Shown piece by piece: positions 1 through 7,727 of a stretch of 64,000 bases of DNA. Under the pieces are notes generated by a model. That model ran no database searches. It had not been told where the DNA came from and saw nothing but the letters and a program-made list of their open reading frames with translations. The translations under genes were made by a program, and so were the position numbers. Source of the DNA: Bacteroidales bacterium (lineage in GTDB: Bacteria; Bacteroidota; Bacteroidia; Bacteroidales; F082); contig JAEETH010000008.1 of assembly GCA_016290215.1 (NCBI GenBank), positions 1 through 64,000 of the forward strand, in the 5' to 3' direction. Numbering within the stretch: position 1 is the first letter of the stretch; every line of letters begins with the position of its first letter.

Positions 1-649
1 TGGCCAGTTCCCATGTGAACGAGTAGGCGAAATAATCGTTGGCTTTAAGGGTGCCGAGACTTTGCCCGTTCGAGTTCGGAAGGAGCTTCTTCATCACGCT
101 GTAGAAGTCACGTTCGCCATTGGGACCAGGGGCGGAATTGAAGTGGATTTCTCTCTCGATGACGCCCACATGGAGTTTGAGCTCGCTTTCGATGTCAATT
201 GAAGCACGGCCCATCACATGGACAGCGATGGTGTTTTCCGCTTCGTTCACCTCGTAGGTCAAAAGCAGCTCCATGGGTGACTCGATGGCGTGCAACTGGT
301 CGATGATGCCTTGGGTCACTTGGTTTGGATTGCCTGAAAAGCGGGTGCCGTCGATGACGACTTGCGGGACGCCAGTCACATTATAATAGCTTGTCCTTGC
401 TCCGTTTTCGGCGGTGTTGTGGAGATACATGGGGTCGGCTGAAGAGGGCCAGTTCACATGGTATTTGATGGCTGCAATTTTGTCAGCGTTGTTGGCGATA
501 AGTGCATCCATGGCGGGGTTGTAGGCGGCGCAAGGACCACAACCGGTGTTGGTGAAGCTTTCGAGCAATAAAACACGTTGGTTTTGTGCATTGGTTTTCA
601 ATGAGAACAGCATCATGATTGATGCAAAAAGAATGGTAAATCTTTTCAT
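1..649 (-). CDS. Secreted thioredoxin-fold protein, Omp28-like (3' end cut by window)
   Basis: The gene runs off the left edge, so only about 216 N-terminal residues are visible. It starts with a signal peptide (MKRFTILFASIMMLFSLKTNAQ) and is followed by a thioredoxin-like fold: an ESFTNTGCGPCAAYNP segment carries a CxxC pair at about residues 37-40, and GVPQVVIDG about 60 residues later supplies the cis-proline loop. This is the layout of Omp28-related surface proteins in Bacteroidota, many of which end in a T9SS sorting domain; that end is outside the window. A -7 box lies 30 bp upstream. It is divergent from the neighbouring T9SS cargo gene. The thiol-disulfide role is inferred from the fold. 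Confidence 0.7.
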   Translation of the reverse strand, partial: MKRFTILFASIMMLFSLKTNAQNQRVLLLESFTNTGCGPCAAYNPAMDALIANNADKIAAIKYHVNWPSSADPMYLHNTAENGARTSYYNVTGVPQVVIDGTRFSGNPNQVTQGIIDQLHAIESPMELLLTYEVNEAENTIAVHVMGRASIDIESELKLHVGVIEREIHFNSAPGPNGERDFYSVMKKLLPNSNGQSLGTLKANDYFAYSFTWELA

Positions 650-679
650 TTGAATAAGGTTTTAGCTGATAATTGTGCA

Positions 680-709
680 CAAAAGTAGGCATTTTTCAAA
701 AAATGGCAA
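680..709 (-). promoter_or_regulatory. Promoter of the Omp28-like gene
   Basis: On the minus strand a TACTTTTG -7 box (680-687) is preceded by TTG 19 bp upstream (707-709). This matches the Bacteroidota promoter form TTG-N19-22-TAnnTTTG. Confidence 0.55.
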
Positions 710-717
710 TATTTTTG

Positions 718-748
718 TTGCAAGATTGGAAAAAGATTTGCATTTTTG
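718..748 (+). promoter_or_regulatory. Promoter of the 788 gene
   Basis: TTG at 718-720, a 20-bp spacer and CATTTTTG at 741-748, one mismatch from the TAnnTTTG -7 box. It lies 39 bp before the start codon and is back to back with the divergent promoter at 680-709. Confidence 0.45.
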
Positions 749-787
749 CAAGTTGAAATAATAAAAAGACAATTAAAATAATACACT

Positions 788-1546
788 ATGATGAAAAAGT
801 CTATTTTTACACTTTTGTTTTTGGCTATAGTGGCCTGTGTGTCAGCGCAATCATTACAGTTTGAGCTGAAAGGTCATGTTTATGCTAATGGCGAGTCCAT
901 TATTTGTGACTCTGTGTCAGAAATGGGAGAGCTGGTTCAAGAGATGCAAATTCGCAATCTTACCTCAACCTCGCTTCAGGTTATGGTCAAGAGGGAAATT
1001 ATCCAAATGGTTGATGGCACTGAGAACTCTTTCTGCTGGGGCAATTGCTTTGCTCCTACGGTAGATGTGAGCAGTAGGCCTGTAACAATGGATGCTGGTG
1101 CTGTTTCAGTCGAGGGACTTCTCTCTTTCCATCAATTGCTTGACCCGACTTATTCTAGTGATCCGAGCAATTACGCCGTAGGCACTTCCGTCGTGAAGTA
1201 CTATGCTTATCCCGCCGACAATGAAGAGGACAAGGTCTGCATCGAAGTTTGGTTTGCCTATAATGCCGAAGGCGTTTCGGAAAAGCCGAGCATCAGTTTT
1301 AGCCATGCTTATCCGAATCCCGCTTCGTCGATGGTGCGTTTCGATTACAACCTTTCGGCAGCCGACAATGTTTCCGCAGCAGTGTATAACCTGCTTGGTC
1401 AAGAGGTGATGCGCGAGCAGCTGAATAACATGCAAGGTGTGGTGAGCTTCTCCGTTGCCGACCTCAACGATGGCATTTATTTCTGCAACTTGTTTGTCAA
1501 CGGACAGGCTGTAAAGACCGAAAAGTTTGTCGTGAAAAAGTTTTGA
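788..1546 (+). CDS. T9SS-exported protein of unknown function (type A sorting domain)
   Basis: This 252-residue protein starts with a signal peptide (MMKKSIFTLLFLAIVACVSAQ). The middle (about residues 25-170) is a beta-rich region I do not recognise; it contains two Cys in SFCWGNCF. The last 75 residues are a type A T9SS sorting domain: the entry motif HAYPNPASS, then YNLLGQEV, then LNDGIYFCNLFVNGQ and a basic end KFVVKKF. It is therefore expected to pass the inner membrane by Sec and be secreted or attached to the cell surface by the type IX system. A second ATG lies one codon downstream of the chosen start. It appears monocistronic and ends at a clear terminator hairpin. Confidence 0.75.
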   Translation: MMKKSIFTLLFLAIVACVSAQSLQFELKGHVYANGESIICDSVSEMGELVQEMQIRNLTSTSLQVMVKREIIQMVDGTENSFCWGNCFAPTVDVSSRPVTMDAGAVSVEGLLSFHQLLDPTYSSDPSNYAVGTSVVKYYAYPADNEEDKVCIEVWFAYNAEGVSEKPSISFSHAYPNPASSMVRFDYNLSAADNVSAAVYNLLGQEVMREQLNNMQGVVSFSVADLNDGIYFCNLFVNGQAVKTEKFVVKKF

Positions 1547-1593
1547 ATTCTGTAGAGAATAATAGTAGTAATGTTTTGTTTTTCATGGTCATT

Positions 1594-1625
1594 GAGCCGC
1601 TCTTAGGGGCGGCTCTTTGTTTTTT
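1594..1625 (+). terminator. Rho-independent terminator after the 788 gene
   Basis: GAGCCGC (1594-1600) pairs with GCGGCTC (1609-1615) across an 8-nt loop and is followed by a T-rich run (1616-1625). Confidence 0.8.
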
Positions 1626-1740
1626 GTCAAGTTGCAAGGTTACAACCTGGTGAATGAAATGACAATTTGCGGAAAAATGACGACTTTTGCACAATGTTTG
1701 ATAAAAGTGAGGAGGTTTAATAACAAAAAACAAAACAACG

Positions 1741-2148
1741 ATGGAAAAGAAACTTCAAAGAGACACAAATCACAAAGTCATTGGCGGCGTCTGCGCGGGC
1801 TTGGCCAACTATTTCGACATGGATGCTTCTCTGCTGAGGCTTTTGCTCGCATTCATGATTTTGTTTGCTGGTACAGGCTTTTGGCTTTACATCATCCTAT
1901 GGATTGTGATGCCCGCAGGAAATGGTTTTCAACCTACTGCTGAAACTATCGACGCTGACATGAATGATGCTTCCCCCAACCCTCAAATCAACAAAGGCAG
2001 CCTGGTTGTCGGCTTGATTTTAATCGGATTGGGTGCGCTCGGCCTTATCCACCGCTTTGTTCCGGCATTCAACTGGCAGATGGTTTGGCCCATCATCCTC
2101 ATCGTCCTCGGCCTCGTTTTACTCATCCCTAAAGACAAAAAGTCATGA
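1741..2148 (+). CDS. PspC-domain membrane protein
   Basis: This 135-residue inner-membrane protein has an N-terminal PspC domain (about 1-60: RDTNHKVIGGVCAGLANYF, then a hydrophobic helix ending in WIVMP). A second membrane segment of the DUF5668 type (about 85-132, GLILIGLGALGLIHRF ... WPIILIVLGLVLLIPK) follows. PspC homologues are linked to envelope-stress sensing in proteobacteria; in Bacteroidota the role is not settled. The stop codon overlaps the next start by ATGA, so the two small membrane proteins are almost certainly co-translated. The start ATG is preceded by a purine- and A-rich leader. Confidence 0.8.
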   Translation: MEKKLQRDTNHKVIGGVCAGLANYFDMDASLLRLLLAFMILFAGTGFWLYIILWIVMPAGNGFQPTAETIDADMNDASPNPQINKGSLVVGLILIGLGALGLIHRFVPAFNWQMVWPIILIVLGLVLLIPKDKKS

Positions 2149-2444
2149 AAAACAAGAATCTGTTCTTAGGAGTCATACTCCTTTTTGTTGGCATCGTTGC
2201 CTTATTAGCCTCCCTCGACATCTTCGAGTTCAAGTGGAGCATTGTTTGGAAATTGTGGCCCATGTTGCTCATTTTCATAGGGATTATGGTCCTGCCAGTC
2301 AAGGATTGGCTGAAAGCGGTATTGCTGTTGGTGTCATTGGCAATTAGTGTGCTGTTGTATCGCTATGAGCTGAACAACAGTCATTTTTGGCCGTTTTCCT
2401 TAAATGATAGTCAAGCGAAGACGGAAATTCTTTGTGACGCATGA
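2145..2444 (+). CDS. Small DUF5668-type membrane protein
   Basis: This 99-residue protein has three hydrophobic helices (about 5-25, 33-50, 55-75) and a short polar tail. The first two repeat the LFLGVILLFVGIVALL / WPMLLIFIGIMVL pattern seen at the end of the preceding PspC protein, so it looks like a stand-alone copy of that domain (LiaF/DUF5668 transmembrane type). It overlaps the PspC gene by 4 bp. Function unknown; envelope-associated by context. Confidence 0.65.
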   Translation: MKNKNLFLGVILLFVGIVALLASLDIFEFKWSIVWKLWPMLLIFIGIMVLPVKDWLKAVLLLVSLAISVLLYRYELNNSHFWPFSLNDSQAKTEILCDA

Positions 2445-2547
2445 AGCAATAATTGTTTTTTTTGAGGATTTTGTTCAGTAATTCGTGAGAATTTGTTTAT
2501 TTTGCACTTTATTTAATATAGGTGTAATCAAATTCTCATTTTGAACT

Positions 2548-4902
2548 ATGAATAATCGTCATTTTTGCAGACTGCTTTTCACGACTATACTATTCTTTTT
2601 TGGCGCGCTAACCCTTTGGGCACAAGACAATAGCATCAAGGGTTTCGTCTATGAGGAATCAACGGGTGAGCCGATGATGTTCACTAATGTTTACCTGAAA
2701 GGCACAACCTTTGGCAGCACGACCAACGAAAACGGTTATTTCAACATCAACCGCATTCCTGACGGAAACTACACCCTGCTGATTACCAGCGTGGGTTACG
2801 ACACTATTTCCGAGCGGTTCTCATTGTCGAAAGGCCAAACCATCAGCCGCAAGTATTTTTTGAAGGAGACGAGCCAACAATTAGAAACGGTGACAATTAC
2901 CGCCGACAAGATTGAGGCCCGTACCGAGACCAAGACCTCGGTCATTACTGTGACGCCCAAAGTCATCACGAAGATTCCGAGTGTGGGTGGTCAGGCCGAC
3001 TTTGCGCAATACCTGCAAGTGGTGCCGGGTGTCATCTTCACTGGCGACCAAGGCGGACAGCTCTACATCCGTGGTGGTTCGCCCATCCAAAACAAGGTGA
3101 TTCTTGATGGCATGGTGGTCTACAATCCTTTCCATTCCATCGGCCTTTTCTCTGTGTTCGACACTGACATCATCCGCAACGCTGACGTTTACACGGGTGG
3201 CTTTGGCGCTGAGTACAGCGGCCGTATCTCCTCCGTGATGGACATCTCCACTCGCGACGGCAACAAGAAGCGTTTCTCGGGTAAGATTGGTGGAAACACC
3301 TTTGGTGCCAAGGTGATGCTGGAGGGTCCCTTGATGAAAGCCAAGACGCCTGACGATGCCTCGATGTCGTTCATCATCTCAGCCAAAAACTCCTATTTGG
3401 AGCAAACCAGTAAGTATATTTATTCCTATGCTTCAGAGACTGGCTTACCTTTTAACTTCCAAGATATTTATGGTAAGATTTCGTTGAACGCCCCCAATGG
3501 CAGTAAGTTCAACCTGTTCGGCTTCTCGTTCAATGACCAAGTGAACAACTATATGTCGTTGTCCGACTTTGGGTGGAATTCCTATGGTGCAGGTACCAAT
3601 TTCCTCGTCATCCCTGGTAAGTCGCCCGTGATGATCGAGGGTAACATCGCCTATTCAAGCTACACCTCGCGAATGAAAGAGGCGGATAGCCCAGACCGTT
3701 TTAGCAAAATCAGTGGTTTCAACGCAGGCTTCGATTTCACCCAGTTTATTGGCAAAAGCACGTTGAAATATGGTATCGAGATGTTGGGTTATACGACGAA
3801 CTATCTCACTTATAGCGTATACGGCAATCAGCGGATTGGTGGTGACCCTGAAAATTCGACGGAATTGGGCGTTTATGTGAAATACAAGGCATCATTGGGT
3901 AAGTTCTTGATTGAGCCGAGTTTCCGCATCCAATATTATCCTTCGGTGACGCTGGGTGGCTTCTCGCCTGAGCCTCGTATGGCCATCAAGTACAATGCCA
4001 CCGATTGGCTTCGCTTGAAAGCAGCGGCAGGTATGTATTCACAGAATTTCGTGGCAGCCACCAGCGACCGCGATGTGGTCAACCTGTTCTATGGCTTCCT
4101 ATCGGGTATCGACAACATTCCCAGTACCTTTAACGGAAAGGAAATCACCAGCTACCTCCAAAAGGCCAACCATTATATTTTGGGCGCGGAGTTTGACTTG
4201 AGCAACAGCATTACTGTGAATGTGGAAGGCTATTGGAAAGACTTTGTGCAGCTGACTAACATCAACCGCAACAAAATTTACGCCGAAACGGAACAAAATG
4301 TCAATATCCCCGACCTGCTGAAGAAAGACTTCGTCAAGGAGACAGGCGATGCCTACGGTTTCGATGTCTCGTTGAAGTTTGAGAATCAGCATTGGTACTT
4401 GTGGGCTGTTTACGCTCTCGGCTTTGTGAGCAGAGAATACGAAAAGGCCGTTGAGAGCGGAATGGAACTTGTGAAATACGCTCCCCATTTCGACCGTCGT
4501 CATAACATCAACGTGATTTTGACTTACACGGCAGGCTCGAAGCGCCAGTGGGAGTTTAGTGGTCGTTGGAACTTCGGTAGCGGCTTCCCATTTACGCAGG
4601 TGCAAGGCTTCTATGAGTACTATTCGTTCCAGGATGGCATCAACTTCGATTATACCAGCACCAATGGTGAATTGGGTGTGCTTTACGGCGAACTCAACGC
4701 AGGCCGTTTGCCTACTTACCATCGTTTCGACCTTGACGTGAAGCGCAAGTTCTATTTCACGGAGAACATCATGTTGGAGGCCGACCTCAGCGTGACCAAC
4801 GTTTATAACAGGAACAATGTGTTTTATGTCAACCTGATTACCAGCGATGTGGCGCGTCAGCTGCCCATCCTCCCGACTTTCGGTTTGACCTTCTCGTTCT
4901 GA
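2548..4902 (+). CDS. TonB-dependent receptor with carboxypeptidase-like N-terminal domain
   Basis: This 784-residue outer-membrane transporter has a signal peptide (about 1-25, ending LWAQ) and a carboxypeptidase D regulatory-like beta-sandwich (about 28-115: IKGFVYEESTGEPMMFTNVYLKG). The plug domain (about 120-240) has LYIRGGSP and KVILDGMVVYNP. A 22-strand-type barrel follows, ending in aromatic residues (FGLTFSF), the usual BAM signal. There is no SusD-like gene next to it, so a SusCD glycan-uptake pair is not supported. The substrate cannot be told from sequence. Oligopeptidase B starts 11 bp downstream, which might point to peptide use, but this is weak inference. Confidence 0.9.
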   Translation: MNNRHFCRLLFTTILFFFGALTLWAQDNSIKGFVYEESTGEPMMFTNVYLKGTTFGSTTNENGYFNINRIPDGNYTLLITSVGYDTISERFSLSKGQTISRKYFLKETSQQLETVTITADKIEARTETKTSVITVTPKVITKIPSVGGQADFAQYLQVVPGVIFTGDQGGQLYIRGGSPIQNKVILDGMVVYNPFHSIGLFSVFDTDIIRNADVYTGGFGAEYSGRISSVMDISTRDGNKKRFSGKIGGNTFGAKVMLEGPLMKAKTPDDASMSFIISAKNSYLEQTSKYIYSYASETGLPFNFQDIYGKISLNAPNGSKFNLFGFSFNDQVNNYMSLSDFGWNSYGAGTNFLVIPGKSPVMIEGNIAYSSYTSRMKEADSPDRFSKISGFNAGFDFTQFIGKSTLKYGIEMLGYTTNYLTYSVYGNQRIGGDPENSTELGVYVKYKASLGKFLIEPSFRIQYYPSVTLGGFSPEPRMAIKYNATDWLRLKAAAGMYSQNFVAATSDRDVVNLFYGFLSGIDNIPSTFNGKEITSYLQKANHYILGAEFDLSNSITVNVEGYWKDFVQLTNINRNKIYAETEQNVNIPDLLKKDFVKETGDAYGFDVSLKFENQHWYLWAVYALGFVSREYEKAVESGMELVKYAPHFDRRHNINVILTYTAGSKRQWEFSGRWNFGSGFPFTQVQGFYEYYSFQDGINFDYTSTNGELGVLYGELNAGRLPTYHRFDLDVKRKFYFTENIMLEADLSVTNVYNRNNVFYVNLITSDVARQLPILPTFGLTFSF

Positions 4903-4913
4903 TGCAATAACCA

Positions 4914-7028
4914 ATGAATAACATGCCAACCCCACCCAAGGCCGCCATCCATCCGCATGAGATGACGGTGCACGGTCATACCCGTGTCGACAACTACTAC
5001 TGGCTCAACGAGCGCGAAAATCCTGAGGTTATCGCATATCTTGAAGCCGAAAACCAATATGCCGATGCTTGCTTGAAACATACGGAACCACTTCAGGAAC
5101 AACTGTTTAAGGAAATCACAGGACGCATTAAGCAGGATGATAACTCGGTGCCTGTCAAGATTCGGGATTATTACCATTACACGCGCTTTGAGGAAGGAAA
5201 GGAGTATCCTGTTTTTTGTCGCAAGAAACATAGTTTGGAGGCTCAGGAGGAAGTTCTTCTCGATGGCAATGTGCTGGCCGAGGGTCATGCTTTCTTTGAA
5301 ATTGGCGAGGTAAGCCTCAGTGAGGATGATAGGCTCCTGGCCTATTCGGTGGATACCGTTAGTCGACGCATTTACACAGTGTATGTCAAGGACTTGGTAA
5401 CGGGCGAACTTGTGGGAGAACCTATTACTGGTACATCGGGCAATGTGGTCTGGGCGAGCGACAATAAAACGTTGTTTTACGGCGTGAAGGATGAGACCTT
5501 GCGGCCTTATAAAATCATGCGTCACCAGTTGGGTGCAAGTCCGAGTGATGATGTGGAAGTTTACCGTGAGGATGATGACACTTTTGTGTGTTATATCAGC
5601 AAGACGAAGTCAAGGAAATATTTGATTATCAACGCTGATTCAACACTCTCTTCGGAGTGTCGTATCCTTGAAAGCGACCACCCTGAGATGGAGTTTCGCG
5701 TGTTTCAGGAACGCCAGCCCGACATGCTCTACGGCATTGACCATTACCGGGAGCATTTCTATATCCAGACCAACGCCGATGGGGCGAAGAACTATAAGAT
5801 TATGCGAACGCCACTTGGCCAGACCGAGAAGTCGAATTGGGAAGAGGTCGTGCCGCACCGCGAACAAGTGATGATTGAAGGTTTCACGATTTTCGATAAG
5901 TTCTTTGTCATCGAGGAGCGTGAAGGAGGTTTGGTGAAGATTCGGGTAAAGTCGTGGGATGGCGACACCGACTATTATATTGATTTCGGCGAACCGGCTT
6001 ACACTGCTGGTGTGGGAGCCAATCCCGATTTTGATGCCGTCACCTTGCGTTTTTCATATAATTCCATGACTACACCTTCGTCGGTCTACGAATGGGACAT
6101 GGAAAAACGGACTAAGACCTTGCTCAAGCGGCAGGAAATCGTAGGAGGTTATAATCCAGAAGATTACGTCACGGAGCGTTTGATGGCGCCATCGCATGAC
6201 GGTGTGTTGGTTCCGATTTCGATAGTGTATAAGAAAAACGTTGATAATGAGGTTCCTGAGCCTGTCGAAGGGCCGCACAAAAAAGAATCGGGCTCTTCGA
6301 CGGGCTCAGAGACCCTTAATCGTCCGCTCGTCCTTTATGGTTATGGTTCTTACGGCTCCAGCATGGATGCCTACTTCTCATTGGCGCGTCTGAGCCTTTT
6401 GGATCGTGGCTTTATTTGGGCTATCGCCCACATTCGCGGTGGAGAGGAGATGGGACGGCAATGGTACGATGCCGGCAAGATGCTGAACAAAAAGAATACT
6501 TTCCTTGATTTCATTGCATGCGCCGAATATCTTGTTAAGTCGGGCTATACCTCGCCGGAAAAGATGTTTGCCATGGGTGGTAGCGCTGGCGGTTTGCTCG
6601 TTGGTGCAGTGACCAATATGCGTCCCGACTTGTGGCGCGGCGTCATCGCACAAGTGCCATTTGTGGATGTGGTGACTACGATGCTCGATGAAAGCATTCC
6701 GCTCACCACGGGCGAGTATGATGAGTGGGGCAATCCCAACGAGAAACAGTATTACGACTACATGCTTTCTTATTCGCCATACGACAACGTGGAGGCCAAG
6801 GACTATCCCGCCATGCTGATTACCACGGGCTTACACGACAGTCAGGTGCAGTATTGGGAACCTGCCAAGTGGGCTGCCAAACTTCGCGCTTTGAAAACCG
6901 ATAAAAATCCGTTGTATCTGAAGACCGAAATGGACTATGGCCATGGCGGTGCATCAGGTCGCTTCGAGGGGTACAAAGAGGTCGTCTTGGAGTATGCTTT
7001 CATGCTTGACATCCTTAAAGAAAGCTGA
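4914..7028 (+). CDS. ptrB: Oligopeptidase B, serine peptidase family S9A
   Basis: This 704-residue enzyme cleaves short peptides after basic residues in the cytoplasm. It has an N-terminal seven-blade propeller (about 70-400) and a C-terminal alpha/beta hydrolase domain. The catalytic triad is visible: Ser about 556 in GGSAGG, Asp about 642 in GLHDSQV, His about 677 in GHGGASGR. VPFVDVVTTMLDESIPLTTGE matches the family closely. No signal peptide. It follows the TonB receptor by 11 bp. Between VYKKN and PLVLYGYGSYG there is a stretch of about 22 extra residues (VPEPVEGP ... SSTGSE) compared with E. coli PtrB. This is exactly where a foldback DNA element (6256-6309) lies in the gene, keeping frame. 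The first Met (4914) was kept; a second Met lies three codons on. Confidence 0.93.
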   Translation: MNNMPTPPKAAIHPHEMTVHGHTRVDNYYWLNERENPEVIAYLEAENQYADACLKHTEPLQEQLFKEITGRIKQDDNSVPVKIRDYYHYTRFEEGKEYPVFCRKKHSLEAQEEVLLDGNVLAEGHAFFEIGEVSLSEDDRLLAYSVDTVSRRIYTVYVKDLVTGELVGEPITGTSGNVVWASDNKTLFYGVKDETLRPYKIMRHQLGASPSDDVEVYREDDDTFVCYISKTKSRKYLIINADSTLSSECRILESDHPEMEFRVFQERQPDMLYGIDHYREHFYIQTNADGAKNYKIMRTPLGQTEKSNWEEVVPHREQVMIEGFTIFDKFFVIEEREGGLVKIRVKSWDGDTDYYIDFGEPAYTAGVGANPDFDAVTLRFSYNSMTTPSSVYEWDMEKRTKTLLKRQEIVGGYNPEDYVTERLMAPSHDGVLVPISIVYKKNVDNEVPEPVEGPHKKESGSSTGSETLNRPLVLYGYGSYGSSMDAYFSLARLSLLDRGFIWAIAHIRGGEEMGRQWYDAGKMLNKKNTFLDFIACAEYLVKSGYTSPEKMFAMGGSAGGLLVGAVTNMRPDLWRGVIAQVPFVDVVTTMLDESIPLTTGEYDEWGNPNEKQYYDYMLSYSPYDNVEAKDYPAMLITTGLHDSQVQYWEPAKWAAKLRALKTDKNPLYLKTEMDYGHGGASGRFEGYKEVVLEYAFMLDILKES
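6256..6309. repeat. Foldback repeat (family B) inserted in frame in ptrB
   Basis: CTGAGCCTGTCGAAG (6256-6270) is the inverse of CTTCGACGGGCTCAG (6295-6309) with a single T:G wobble. The 24-nt loop encodes part of an extra loop in the protein. Related copies or halves occur at 7692, 12182, 34991, 43553, 54088 and 55371. Confidence 0.8.
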
Positions 7029-7084
7029 GTGTCCGCAATTTTTTGTACTTTTGGAGCCGAAATATTGAAAAAAAGAGAATAGAA

Positions 7085-7672
7085 ATGAAAAGAATTGCAT
7101 TGATATTGACCGCTATCTTTTTGGCATTTAATGGATTCGCACAAAAACAGCCCAAGTTTACCGAGGAAGACGCAAGGCAGTTTTATCAAACCATGCAAGG
7201 TGAATATACGGTAATAGTGAACGACTCAACGACGGCAGAGGCCTACATCACCCCGATTTGGGAAAATTTGGGCAATCCTTATAAGTGGCTGTATGTTGAG
7301 GTTGTTTTGGATAAGAAAGTGCTCCTTCAGAAAGTGCTTGAGATGAAACCTAAAAACGACAAGGTGTTTCATGTGTATGTGCATGATTTGAAGAGCCCCG
7401 CACAATTTGTCGGTAAGTGGGGCAATCCCAACTATTTTGACGGTTTCAACGCAAGTGTTCTCACGCGAGGGAAGAAGATGACCTTTTTGAAGACGCACGA
7501 CTTTTCCTATCAGTCGCAGTGGTACCGTTATGGTGTCCTCGATTGCTTTCCGAAAGGTGATTTGTTGCATTTCAAGTTTGTGGAACAGGACGAGCGCTTT
7601 TATGTCAAACGGATGCCGACGGGCACAAATCGAATCCTGGGCTATCAAGGGATTAAAGAGTTGAAGGACTAA
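7085..7672 (+). CDS. Exported CpeT-like protein
   Basis: This protein of about 195 residues has a signal peptide (MKRIALILTAIFLAFNGFAQ). The start was placed at 7085, not at an earlier in-frame Met (7043), because it gives the signal peptide and lies downstream of a TACTTTTG -7 box (7046-7053). The body has the pattern QGEYTV ... PIWENLGNPYKWLYVE ... FVGKW ... GTNRILGYQ, reminiscent of the CpeT/CpcT beta-barrel family. In cyanobacteria these attach phycobilins; Bacteroidota homologues have no such pigment and no assigned role. The family call is moderate; export is well supported. Confidence 0.55.
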   Translation: MKRIALILTAIFLAFNGFAQKQPKFTEEDARQFYQTMQGEYTVIVNDSTTAEAYITPIWENLGNPYKWLYVEVVLDKKVLLQKVLEMKPKNDKVFHVYVHDLKSPAQFVGKWGNPNYFDGFNASVLTRGKKMTFLKTHDFSYQSQWYRYGVLDCFPKGDLLHFKFVEQDERFYVKRMPTGTNRILGYQGIKELKD

Positions 7673-7691
7673 AACAGCGTATTTTTCGGTA

Positions 7692-7711
7692 GTTGAGCTT
7701 GTCGAAGCGCC
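7692..7711. repeat. Half unit of foldback repeat family B
   Basis: GTTGAGCTTGTCGAAGCGCC lies in the convergent gap between the CpeT-like gene and the fucosidase. Only one arm is present. Confidence 0.6.
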
Positions 7712-7727
7712 GAGAAATCCGATTTTT

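Noticed and set aside
2548-4902. SusCD-type polysaccharide utilisation locus
   Set aside because: No SusD-like lipoprotein gene follows the receptor, and the glycosidases are several genes away in other operons.
4099-4935. 278-codon minus-strand frame opposite the TonB receptor
   Set aside because: Antisense shadow of a well-defined receptor gene; composition is not protein-like.
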